NCBI GenBank assembly: GCA_024230435.1
Contig: JAAERL010000147.1
Location: forward strand, 1 to 50,816
Source of the DNA: Desulfobacteraceae bacterium
GTDB lineage: Bacteria; Desulfobacterota; Desulfobacteria; Desulfobacterales; Desulfosarcinaceae
Direction of reading: 5' to 3'
Length of the DNA: 50,816 nt
In this document: piece by piece, positions 8,214 through 16,960 of the stretch
Layout of the letters: every line of letters begins with the position of its first letter
How positions within the stretch are numbered: position 1 is the first letter of the stretch
Made by a program: the position numbers and the translations under genes
The notes under the pieces: model-generated
Told to the model about the DNA's origin: nothing
Seen by the model: the letters and a program-made list of their open reading frames with translations, nothing else
Databases searched by the model: none

Positions 8214-9614
8214 CTAATCCATTTCATAGTTGTGTCGGACATAAAGATTAGCTTCGGTGGCGTTTTCTGCGTTTTGCCGCAGTTGTGCCGCACTTAGGTT
8301 TTGGAGACTTGCGGGGACTTTGTTGTGCTCTGCGTTATGTGAATAAATAGACTCCAAGCCATTTTGATAGAGCCATGACGGTGTGGCGTACTGCAACGCA
8401 GTGTCAAGTTCTAAAATCGTCTTTGATTTACCGTTGAGGCGGCAGAATGAGCAGCAAATGTCATCGTACTTTACCCCCTTGGTGTGCAGCTCGCTGAGTA
8501 GCCTGTGCAGCGTAGTTGTGTTATTGAACGTCAGAACGTCATACGTCTTGTTGTTAACACGCCTTGCCTCCGTGTAGGTTCTAAGTCTTAAATTGCTCAT
8601 GTTATAGACAGGCTTTCCTGCGGCTTTATTGACACGATCCCCGCCCTCAGCGTTCAAGACTATATTTTTGATTTGGGTCACTCTTTTCCGGTTTTTGATC
8701 ATTGCTGCAAGAACCACCTCCTCTGAGTCGTCCTCGAAGTGCGACAAAACATAGTTGGCAACGTAGCCCTTTTTTGCTGATCCTGTGATTTGTTCTTCAG
8801 TGACCCTCTCGTCTTTTGACGCGATGGAGTTTCTTTCTATGCCATCGGCTTTCACCGTGGCGTACGGAAGGATTTCATTTTTGAAACTAAAATCGATTAT
8901 TTTCTGGATGCCGGGGTCCTCCAAAGCATAGTTGTCCGGTTGATAGAAGGCGAGCCGCTGATCCTGGTGTACCTTCGCATCCCCGAGACAGGCGCCAAAG
9001 AACGGCACTTTGGCTCCGTGGGCCGTTATAAGCAAGTTTTGCCCTTGAGCGCCGGTCGTGTATATTTGAGCTCCGCAATCGAGTTGCCAAACGCGAAAGT
9101 GATGATTTTCTTTTAAATTTTTGTCGCGGGCACTGGTATTGTAATATTTCAGTTCAGTGTTGGTGTTCGGAAATTTTTCCACGCACGTGTTTTTTCCGCG
9201 GCTGCTGCTCGAGAGCTCCCGTTTGTGGTGGCTCGCAAGGCGCCGCAGGGTGCTCGCGCCGCAGGGTTTTTGGGACGGCTGTGATGGGCGGCTCTGGCTG
9301 TATGACGGCTTGCTGGTGTTTGTTTTTTTGAACGCACTGGCGGAAATCTCCAGGGCTTCTTTAGAAACGGCGGATGTAGGTTGCCCAGCGCTGGTACCGG
9401 CGCTGCTTGGGGCTGTATTCGTGCTTTCGATGAGACTCGCCACTGTATTTCGCTTTAGCGGATTAACACTGTTATTGATCCCAACTCTTGGCGATGGCGG
9501 CACTCGCACTGATACTATACGGGAAATGGGTTTGGCCGATGACCTTTGATGCTGATTTGCTGAATAGATAGATGCAGTATGTGGTGTTCCGTTTATATTT
9601 CCTGGTTCAGGCAC
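8214..9614 (-). CDS. effector/adhesin-like protein (possible Stv domain)
   Basis: 466 residues from a GTG start at 9614, chosen because GGAAAGGAG lies 6 bases before it; the frame itself opens 42 bases earlier with TTG. There is no signal peptide. Residues 1 to about 170 are Ser/Pro/Thr-rich and probably disordered, with basic patches. A folded domain follows (about 185-420) with LLITAHGAKVPFFG and, near the end, YDDICCSFCRLNG. The HG near the start and the CSFCR near the end recall proteins annotated as 'putative adhesin Stv', a family of unknown mechanism; this is from memory and needs a profile search. The layout, a flexible unsignalled N terminus and a compact C-terminal domain, also fits a type III effector. 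It is a single gene running toward the repeat at 8117. Confidence 0.6.
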   Translation of the reverse strand: MPEPGNINGTPHTASIYSANQHQRSSAKPISRIVSVRVPPSPRVGINNSVNPLKRNTVASLIESTNTAPSSAGTSAGQPTSAVSKEALEISASAFKKTNTSKPSYSQSRPSQPSQKPCGASTLRRLASHHKRELSSSSRGKNTCVEKFPNTNTELKYYNTSARDKNLKENHHFRVWQLDCGAQIYTTGAQGQNLLITAHGAKVPFFGACLGDAKVHQDQRLAFYQPDNYALEDPGIQKIIDFSFKNEILPYATVKADGIERNSIASKDERVTEEQITGSAKKGYVANYVLSHFEDDSEEVVLAAMIKNRKRVTQIKNIVLNAEGGDRVNKAAGKPVYNMSNLRLRTYTEARRVNNKTYDVLTFNNTTTLHRLLSELHTKGVKYDDICCSFCRLNGKSKTILELDTALQYATPSWLYQNGLESIYSHNAEHNKVPASLQNLSAAQLRQNAENATEANLYVRHNYEMD

Positions 9615-9854
9615 TTGGAGCTCCTTTCCGGTTAAAGCTTTAATTTTACAATACAATGCAGATCAGATAACAATTTTGCGAAATCGAATAATGGGCGCCG
9701 GCTAAATGTCTATCTGTATTTTTTTTTCGAGCCCATTACGATAATGGTTATATAATAGTATTTATTATTGCACATCCCATAGTGCCAGTCTTTAGGAATT
9801 TTTCTGATTTATTTATCAGATTTTTTCGGTAGTGCTTAATTCTATTTTTTAAAG

Positions 9855-10835
9855 TTAGTCCAGAAAGTCCAGAAAATGCCGCTGCAACCACTCGAATCCA
9901 TCGAGATACTTACAAAAGAGAAGAAAGTCCGAAGTGCAAGCACCCACACGGGGAAGAGCAAACAGGTGAGATTCGCTGCTGACGTAGCCAAAGTGTGAGG
10001 CGACTGCGCACAAATAACCTGCCTCTGCGAGCATATCGAGGTGCTCGGGACCGTAGTCCCCTGCCAGGCCGTTGGGGAAACAGAAGGTCATTGGCGCAAT
10101 TCCAAGACGGTTCCGAATGTCTTCGCGGCACTGCGACAGCTCCTTTTTCGCAACCTCGGGTTCCACAGCAGCGAGAATCTGATGGCTAACCGTGTGGGCG
10201 CCAATGTCTACAAATCCTGATTCGGCCATCTCCCTTAATTGATTCCAAGAAGCAAGGGCGTACTGCTCAGGAGGAGAGATAGGCAGAGCGCAGCCCGCCT
10301 TTTCAGCAAGACATTTCAATTTTCGATCACATTCAGCAACGCTCAACTTCATTAACTGCATGACTAATTTTGGGAATTCCACGGTAGAGAACTCTGGAAT
10401 CGCTTGCGCCTGATGCCGCAAAAAATCTAATTTATCGAACCAGAGCCAGTCGCCTCGGTCAACTGCTGAGGAAACGACATATAACGTGGCAGGCGCCCGG
10501 TGCTTGACCAAAACAGGGTAACCCCATCGGTAGAATCCTAAATGTCCATCATCAATGGTAATTGCAGCAGCCGGTTTTTTTATTGTTTCTTTGTTTTTCA
10601 AGCGCCTGGCAAGCTCTGGAAGGGAGTACAGGTAAAAATTCGTCTTCAGATACTGCAATTGTCTCTCGAACATCTGCGCTGAAACAGCCTGTTCCGATCG
10701 CTCGTTAGGCCCACAGATTTTATGCCACACAGCGATCCGTATGCGCTGTTTGGTGAGCATTCGAGAGAGTTTGAAGAGCCCAGAATAGGCTGAAATGAAT
10801 TTAGCTATAGATTTGATTTTATAATTCACCGGCAT
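9855..10835 (-). CDS. polysaccharide deacetylase (NodB-type), second copy
   Basis: 326 residues. The NodB fold is marked by ITIDDGH (Asp95-Asp96), the metal-binding H-x3-H in GAHTVSHQIL (His214, His218) and TFCFPNG in the motif-3 position, so all ligands of a divalent-metal carbohydrate esterase (CE4) are present. The N-terminal 30 residues are basic and not a convincing signal peptide. Such enzymes remove acetyl groups from N-acetylhexosamines on growing glycan chains. The gene is separated by an IS110 scar from a related deacetylase at 11449, so it probably once belonged to the same operon. Low identity between the two argues against recent duplication. Confidence 0.88.
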   Translation of the reverse strand: MPVNYKIKSIAKFISAYSGLFKLSRMLTKQRIRIAVWHKICGPNERSEQAVSAQMFERQLQYLKTNFYLYSLPELARRLKNKETIKKPAAAITIDDGHLGFYRWGYPVLVKHRAPATLYVVSSAVDRGDWLWFDKLDFLRHQAQAIPEFSTVEFPKLVMQLMKLSVAECDRKLKCLAEKAGCALPISPPEQYALASWNQLREMAESGFVDIGAHTVSHQILAAVEPEVAKKELSQCREDIRNRLGIAPMTFCFPNGLAGDYGPEHLDMLAEAGYLCAVASHFGYVSSESHLFALPRVGACTSDFLLFCKYLDGFEWLQRHFLDFLD

Positions 10836-11039
10836 ATCAAAAATTCCTTATAATTCATTGTAATATCAAAAATTCCCAACCGGATCAACGTCACAGTCAC
10901 CTGCAAACAATCGCCACTGCCAAGTTTCATAAAATGGACAATCCGCCATAGACTATGAACCGTATAAAAAACGGACTCCGATGTCGCGGACAACACTTAT
11001 GCATTTAAACAGGTAAATAATGTTTTCTTTTATTTATAC

Positions 11040-11233
11040 GGTACAGCTTTGCTTTGGTACCCTAGACGGCGCCACTGCCACACAGTCAATCGCCTTAGAT
11101 GTCGATAGATCCCGTAGCCGCATAGACCGGCTTCGCACACAAAATGTAGCCTATCGCCTTTGCTGACAAGTTTGCGGGGTACTTGAATCCGCGTTTGCAA
11201 AGATGGCAGTTTTTTTTGGATGTACCGTAGCAA
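11040..11233 (-). pseudogene. IS110-family transposase remnant
   Basis: The minus strand encodes GDRLHFVCEAGLCGYGIYRHL, a close match to the IS110 N-terminal domain motif CYEAGPCGYGIYRHL. Continuing in a shifted frame are DCVAVAPSRVPK, which correspond to the next IS110 block (C-VVAPS-IP-K). The gene is therefore frameshifted and only about 60 codons survive. The rest of 10836-11448 shows nothing recognisable; the scar splits the glycan locus between two deacetylase genes. Confidence 0.7.
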
Positions 11234-11448
11234 CTATCGGAAAGTCATTCTGGTCTAGAATGGCCCCCCAAAATTGCTCGTTGGTGATCAGAATGGCTTT
11301 TCGCGGGTTCAATGCTAAATCCTGCGCACTTGCACGGCCTTACTGTCAACCATTACGGCTGTACCAATTGTCTGTACCAATTTTGATTTCTTGAACGTAA
11401 TTATTGCTCAGATCCCGAATTAATTGGCCATTTCTGGATGGACATTAG

Positions 11449-12486
11449 TTAGTGTGGCATCAGCGCAGCCATCAGAGCTGAAATCTTGCTAACCCCCTTA
11501 TGTTGCGCCAGGTGGTTTCTTTTAGCCAAGACATTCATCATATTCTTGGCGCTCATTTTGTTACCCACCCCGATCCGATTAAGCATACCGATATCGGATT
11601 GGGTACAGACATATCCGGTCTCTGCAGTGCATATCACCTTAAAATCATTTTCCTTCAGCATATTGACATGTTTTTCGTTAAAGTCTTGATAAGTTCCGTT
11701 CGGATAGGCCCAAAAAGCTGTTTTCTGAGACAGATGTTCATCTAAAGCAGTCCTACAACCAACAATCTCTTTCGAAGCCTGGTTCTCATCAAGCCAACGT
11801 AGAATTGTATGGTTAACGGTATGGCCGCCCATAGAAACAAGTCCTTCTGTGTCCATACTTGTGATATCATCCCACCTTAAAGGGAGCCATTCCCGGTAAA
11901 GCGGATCAGTATCCACGCAATCTGCTTCAAGAAGCGTTTCCAACTCCATAAGTTTTTCCGGTATCGCATAGGGATGGAGCCCTCTTATAAATTCTTTGAT
12001 TTTTAAGTAAGACTCCTTTCGTGAACTTATCGTCTCAAAGTTCAAACTGCCGAAAATAGAATTTTCCAAAGTTCGTTTTTTCGTCCTCATCACCTGAAAA
12101 GCAATTCTTTCGGGCCAAAACAATTCGGCCCCGTCCATAAAGCCTGTGCTGAGAAAAATGGTCGCTGGTATCTTATATTTATTAAGAATTGGATACGCTC
12201 TTGTAAAGTTATTCCTAAACCCGTCATCAAAGGTTACCACAACCGAATATTTTGGCAACCTCCCGTCTATTATTCCTTGAACCATTTGCTCCAGCGAAAT
12301 CACATTGGCTTCCTTGCTTAGGATGAGCATATGCTCTTCAAACAAATCGACGGGGATATGAGTCCAAAGATCAAAATCAGCAGGCACTCCAATGACGCTG
12401 TGATATGTCAGTATTGTTCCCATTCTTCGATTGAGGAATCGATGTATTTTAGTCTTTGAATCTTTTAAACTTATAACATTGAACAT
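11449..12486 (-). CDS. polysaccharide deacetylase (NodB-type), first copy
   Basis: 345 residues from the ATG at 12486, preceded 4 bases upstream by a long purine ribosome site (GGGAAGGGGGG). CE4 motifs are VVTFDDGFRNNF (catalytic and metal Asp pair), MGGHTVNHTILR (H-x3-H) and FWAYPNG. A GTILTYHSV segment near the N terminus is typical of polysaccharide deacetylases in exopolysaccharide loci. The stop of the upstream GNAT gene lies 28 bases away, and the same strand carries a glycosyltransferase and a DUF362 gene, so it belongs to the glycan operon. Activity on an N-acetylated sugar of the locus's own polysaccharide is the likely role. Confidence 0.88.
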   Translation of the reverse strand: MFNVISLKDSKTKIHRFLNRRMGTILTYHSVIGVPADFDLWTHIPVDLFEEHMLILSKEANVISLEQMVQGIIDGRLPKYSVVVTFDDGFRNNFTRAYPILNKYKIPATIFLSTGFMDGAELFWPERIAFQVMRTKKRTLENSIFGSLNFETISSRKESYLKIKEFIRGLHPYAIPEKLMELETLLEADCVDTDPLYREWLPLRWDDITSMDTEGLVSMGGHTVNHTILRWLDENQASKEIVGCRTALDEHLSQKTAFWAYPNGTYQDFNEKHVNMLKENDFKVICTAETGYVCTQSDIGMLNRIGVGNKMSAKNMMNVLAKRNHLAQHKGVSKISALMAALMPH

Positions 12487-12514
12487 TGCTCCCCCCTTCC
12501 CATTCATTGGCTGT

Positions 12515-13549
12515 TTAATACCGATCAGTATCGCCGAGAGAAAAAGTCCAGGCCTGAGGAATTCGGGCTTTGTTTAGATAATCCTTGTTCTTCTCCGCAA
12601 GAACCATCGCACCGAGATCGTACTGAGATTTACTAAACCCCATAATTGAGAAGCAGTTAATTGGCCATGAATTCGACAGTTGTGAAAAACAGGTGCTGCA
12701 CTCTTGTTTCTCAAAGTAGTCCACGCATGCCTTTATTCCACTAACTGCAGCAACACGATCTCCGGGACGGACAAGCAATTCTAGGATAATACCATATTTT
12801 GCGCCAGACACATTCTGATTTTGAATTAATACTACTGCGAGACTGCGAATAGTTCCATTTTTTTTCAAAAGAATAAATCTATAATCCGTCGATGGACAAC
12901 TTTCGTAGCGCCATTTTAAGTAGCTCTCATCTTTAATGACTGCCACTTGCAATGATGGAGCAATATCTTCCCATAAGAATTGATAGGAGTTGGGCAGTTT
13001 TGTAACAACCTCCGCCTCACAGCAAAATGGGGAAACTGCTTTTCTCAATGCCTGTTTACCCATATGCTTTAGCAGAGATTTCAGGTTATTAAGAGATGCT
13101 CCATTTGCTGTTAAAATGAGACTCACCTTAATTAGATTGGCACTCAAATCCGAATACCCCATCTTTTGAAACAGTCGTTGAGCAGAACCTGAAAAATTCA
13201 TTCCAATATTTAGCGGAGATACTGCCAACATGATCTTTAACAATTTAAAAGAAGGAAGCCCTAAAAACTTCTCATCGACGTAGTAGTCAGTGCAGAAACT
13301 GCCAACACAGGTCTCCATACCAACTTTAACGCGAACGGGAATAGCACCTATCGTTCCGATAATCTTTCCGTTGGATTCCATCAACCAAACCGGAATCGAA
13401 CCCGCTGTTTCAGGGTTGTCCATATAAAGCCAGCGCCATCGAGCGATATCCATTTGTTTATTGTTTTCAGGAAAAACCTTTTTCCTGAACTCAAACAAGG
13501 CATCTATCTCTTTTTCTTTAATTCTTGATATAGAATATTTTATACTCAT
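12515..13549 (-). CDS. GNAT-fold acyltransferase of the glycan locus
   Basis: 344 residues. The N-terminal 110 residues show the GNAT pattern: an initial helix with FRKKVFPENN, then PVWLMESNGKIIGTIGAIPVRV, the beta4 strand and acetyl-CoA-binding region. The C-terminal half (LKWRYESCPSTDYRFILLKKNG onward) resembles a second GNAT-like half, as in FemAB-like or double-GNAT proteins of exosortase-associated loci. The substrate may be an amino sugar or lipid precursor of the cluster; this is inference. The start overlaps the stop of the glycosyltransferase by 4 bases (ATGA-type coupling), which supports co-translation. Confidence 0.75.
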   Translation of the reverse strand: MSIKYSISRIKEKEIDALFEFRKKVFPENNKQMDIARWRWLYMDNPETAGSIPVWLMESNGKIIGTIGAIPVRVKVGMETCVGSFCTDYYVDEKFLGLPSFKLLKIMLAVSPLNIGMNFSGSAQRLFQKMGYSDLSANLIKVSLILTANGASLNNLKSLLKHMGKQALRKAVSPFCCEAEVVTKLPNSYQFLWEDIAPSLQVAVIKDESYLKWRYESCPSTDYRFILLKKNGTIRSLAVVLIQNQNVSGAKYGIILELLVRPGDRVAAVSGIKACVDYFEKQECSTCFSQLSNSWPINCFSIMGFSKSQYDLGAMVLAEKNKDYLNKARIPQAWTFSLGDTDRY

Positions 13550-14760
13550 TGCAACAATGGCTCCCCATAAATATTGCTATTTCTTTTAAAAAGATTAAGA
13601 AGTTTAGCGGTTTCAATTTGCGAATTAAAATATTTCTTTACCTTTAACCGGTTCATCTGCCTCATCTTTACTTTGTCAGCACGACTGAGCCCAAAAACCT
13701 TCTCAATTGCATTCGCCAAGCCGGCCGGTTTGCCTGGTGCAACAAGATAGCCGTTTTTACCGTCTTGAACCAGCTCCGGGATACCGCCAACATTGGTTGC
13801 GACAATCGGCAAGCCACTGGCCATAGCTTCCATAATGACGACAGACAAACCTTCCGAGTAACTTGGAAGAACAAACACTGAGCTTTCAGAATAGACTTGA
13901 GGCAGTTTCTCATTTGGTATAGCTCCTAAAAACCGCACAAATTTACGGAGTTCCAATGCCACTACCTGCTCCTGCAGCATTTCCTTTAGCTGTCCATCCC
14001 CGACAATAAAGCATGTGAATTTAAACCCCCTATTGCGCAAAGCAAAACAGGCAAGTATCAGGTCGTTAAGACCTTTGACGGGATGCAGTCGTGCAACGCA
14101 CAGGATGTTCAAGCGCTTCTGTTTTTTGTTCAATAGATTCAGGGGGTATTCGCCAACGGTAAGACCACAAGGAATAACTGCAAGTTTATTTGGACTTATC
14201 TTGTATCTGGACTTCGCAACAGATTTAATTTTTTCTGAAACGCAAATCACCAAATCTGCATCATTCAACACTGCTCCAAGATTATTATAGGGTGACATTA
14301 GAATGTCTGTACCGTGAAGCGTAACTGAAAATGGCAAGTCAAGCATACAACTGGCCAACCACCCGACTAACATTCCCATCCGTCCAAAATGACAGTGAAT
14401 TCGTTGGGCTCCAGACTCCTTGATAAGACTGCAATAGAAAGGTAACTGTCGAAAAAAATACTGCATCGGAGGCAAACCGGCTGTCCCGGCGCGTCCCAAC
14501 GCCTCCCGATAAGCCTTTGGATTTGAAAAAACTGCTGCCAGATGATCAGCGGCCTTCGCTATTTTATTTTTACGCAGATCAGGCTCCCATAATAAATTGA
14601 TCCGAAGATGATTGTTTAGCGCATGGCTGATACCATCTTGAGGCTTTTGGAGGGAAAACATTGTGATCTTTGCACCAAGCCTCTCTAAAGCAGCCAGCTC
14701 CCTTGAAATAAACACCTGAGAAACAGTTGGAAAAATGTCAGTAATATAAAATATTTTCAT
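13546..14760 (-). CDS. GT4-family glycosyltransferase
   Basis: 404 residues from the ATG at 14760 (MKIFYITDIFPTVSQVF). The frame opens 108 bases earlier at a TTG, but the sequence before MKIFY is not family-like. The two Rossmann domains of a GT-B enzyme are visible: RIHCHFGRMGMLVGW and VTLHGTDIL in the first, ILCVARLHPVKGLNDLI in the second. The second ends in the EX7E nucleotide-sugar site YSEGLSVVIMEAMASGLPIV followed by GGIPELVQDG. Such enzymes transfer a sugar from a nucleotide donor to a glycan on the cytoplasmic side. It lies between the DUF362 and GNAT genes on the same strand. Confidence 0.9.
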   Translation of the reverse strand: MKIFYITDIFPTVSQVFISRELAALERLGAKITMFSLQKPQDGISHALNNHLRINLLWEPDLRKNKIAKAADHLAAVFSNPKAYREALGRAGTAGLPPMQYFFRQLPFYCSLIKESGAQRIHCHFGRMGMLVGWLASCMLDLPFSVTLHGTDILMSPYNNLGAVLNDADLVICVSEKIKSVAKSRYKISPNKLAVIPCGLTVGEYPLNLLNKKQKRLNILCVARLHPVKGLNDLILACFALRNRGFKFTCFIVGDGQLKEMLQEQVVALELRKFVRFLGAIPNEKLPQVYSESSVFVLPSYSEGLSVVIMEAMASGLPIVATNVGGIPELVQDGKNGYLVAPGKPAGLANAIEKVFGLSRADKVKMRQMNRLKVKKYFNSQIETAKLLNLFKRNSNIYGEPLLQ

Positions 14761-15000
14761 CGGATTACACCATAGTCCTTTAAACAACAGCTTAAGACAC
14801 TGTTTGGGAATTATTAAATCGGCTGCAAAAGCGCGTAAACGGTCTAAAATGACACAATTTTTCGACAAATAGACCGGCTATTAATCTCAAATTTGAGATA
14901 TTTTGGCCTCGCCCTCGCACTTTTTTGCTAAATTTTCTATTTCCCAAATAAGCTCTAAAGATTATCAATTTACGCCCTTCCATAAATAGTAATCGGGTAA

Positions 15001-16356
15001 TCAGAAAAACTCATATCTAACAACATTAATCTTCTTTAAATCCAGCGTACCTATCCCCTGCTTTTTAGTTTCTGCAAGAAACTTAAAAAAAACACTATCC
15101 TCAGCATCAGGATTGTTAAGCTCTTTATAACGCACACCTGAAACCTCAATTGCATCTTCCGGAGTACCGGGAAGCAGAACCTCCCTGGCGGCTACATAAT
15201 CTAAAGCTACTGGATCAGTACCCGCTAAAATCGCTTTGGGTCGAAAAGCTTTGTCCAACTTCTTACGGTCTCCCCATCCGACCAAGTCTGCAGCAATAAT
15301 ATTCAAATCAGGGCGTTTGACATGAGTCATAAAATATCCCAGCACTCCGCCGGTATGGTGAAAATTGCGGTAACACCAGTTTTCAAACAAGTGTCTTAAT
15401 TCCCCTCGATAATTACGAATTCGCCAATGCCCATGATGCAGCCAATACTTTAGCTTGGAGACACCTATATGGTGAGTGTTGTAGGTTTCTTGAGGCAAGT
15501 CTCCAGGAAATCCACAAGTCATATCCACAACCCCCATGAGATTTTTGACGCTTGCCGATACCCCGGCATAACGGCTATGGTGGTTTAAGGTTGCAAAATT
15601 AATAAATCTTAACGGACGATTGATATAACGCCCATCTTCCCAAGCACCGTTTTTCAAATCGATTCGTATTCCACTATATGCCGAAGTAAAAATCGGGTAG
15701 GTCATCAAGCATTTGCGCCCAGTAGGTGAGACATAAAAAATATCTTCCAGCCATACATAACCATCACCATCTTCCGGACCTTTAACCCTGTTGTCACCCT
15801 GCCCATCGCCTTCCAGAGGATAGCTGCAGGGGCCTGCAACATGCCAATGGTATTTGGTTACATTCGGATACCCCTTGTCCTGGTAATGCATTACCAGTTC
15901 ATTCAAATTGAACTGCCCATTTCGTTGCTTTGTAACCCACCCACAGCATTCATTTTTTTGATATTGGTGGTTTTCCGCTATAATTATTTCGCCTTGAAAA
16001 CCCGGTATTTCCAGGACAAGATCGATGAATCCTTTCATAGCATCGGTATTGGTCATTCCCTGGTTAAAACGTTGAGCATTTGGTTTCAAGATGACTATCG
16101 CGTTTTTTTCAACAAACTTTTCAATACCCCCAAGCAGTTCAATGATTTTTTTTACGTTCTGCTCCGCTGATCCGTTCTTTACCAGAAAGACTTTTGAATC
16201 TCCGGTTGAATTCATATTTAATTTTTTGTGATCATTATTATTTACTCGCGAAACAGATTCTTCGCTCTGCCCTGCTTTGCTTTTAGCGGCGCCAAGCCAA
16301 AGATAAAAGGGCAAGATCACAATTACCTTCAAAACCAATCTCCGCATTAAATTCAT
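15001..16356 (-). CDS. DUF362 domain protein with signal peptide
   Basis: 451 residues. Residues 1-28 form a signal peptide or anchor (basic MNLMRRL, hydrophobic core, GAAKSKAG). The DUF362 domain begins near residue 55 with VFLVKNG and runs VILKPNAQRFNQGMTNTDAM and IIIAENH, with late LAGTDPVALDYVAAREVL, which are typical blocks. No C-terminal ferredoxin-type CxxCxxC cluster is present, unlike cytosolic DUF362 ferredoxins. DUF362 proteins without the cluster occur in surface-polysaccharide loci; their reaction is unknown. The gap of about 240 bases to the glycosyltransferase and 600 bases to the acyl-CoA ligase suggests it may have its own promoter. Confidence 0.8.
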   Translation of the reverse strand: MNLMRRLVLKVIVILPFYLWLGAAKSKAGQSEESVSRVNNNDHKKLNMNSTGDSKVFLVKNGSAEQNVKKIIELLGGIEKFVEKNAIVILKPNAQRFNQGMTNTDAMKGFIDLVLEIPGFQGEIIIAENHQYQKNECCGWVTKQRNGQFNLNELVMHYQDKGYPNVTKYHWHVAGPCSYPLEGDGQGDNRVKGPEDGDGYVWLEDIFYVSPTGRKCLMTYPIFTSAYSGIRIDLKNGAWEDGRYINRPLRFINFATLNHHSRYAGVSASVKNLMGVVDMTCGFPGDLPQETYNTHHIGVSKLKYWLHHGHWRIRNYRGELRHLFENWCYRNFHHTGGVLGYFMTHVKRPDLNIIAADLVGWGDRKKLDKAFRPKAILAGTDPVALDYVAAREVLLPGTPEDAIEVSGVRYKELNNPDAEDSVFFKFLAETKKQGIGTLDLKKINVVRYEFF

Positions 16357-16960
16357 TACACTTCGCCCTTAAGCATAAACTTTTATAGTAATAAATTCAG
16401 GGGATGTGCAATAAGCACAGATGGATGCTCAAATACCAGCCATTAGGCCGGAACAACTGTCCCCCAGACAATTTAGGCGCAACTGAGCCCGATTAATCCA
16501 AAAAATTTACAAAGCCGGTCCGCTGTTAAGTTCCAAGTGCCATAGAGCCATGAAAATCTTATCTTTTATCGAAGATGACCAGCTCATCAGAAGCATATTG
16601 AAACACCTTGGATTATGGGAAACCAGAAACCACGCCCCCCCCAATTTAACGATACGCATATTCTCAGCCGCCGTCCATCGATTATTACCCCCCAATCATA
16701 ACGATGATGGCCTTTGTCTTTTCGTCACAAAGGTGAATTGTTGCAGAAAATTGGGCAAACACGCAACATTTTGTCCCATTCTGCATATCCGGTTAAAATT
16801 TCCTGATACACTTGCGCCAGACACCAATGCTGACCGGCACACAATCACACCATTGACATACTTGCTCGCATAAAAAGCAAGTTCCTAATCTATAGCGAAA
16901 ACCTGGCCAATTTCTGCAACGCCCTTCTTAAACACATCGTCTACGCATATACGATGTGGT
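16357..16960. other. intergenic stretch, no gene seen
   Basis: 604 bases between the acyl-CoA ligase and the DUF362 gene. Short frames on both strands have no ribosome site and no family resemblance. It may hold the promoter for the DUF362 operon, but no clear -35/-10 pair or terminator hairpin was found. Confidence 0.5.

Noticed and set aside
16507..16873. Short frames on both strands downstream of the acyl-CoA ligase
   Set aside because: No ribosome sites, no domains, and the frames overlap on opposite strands.
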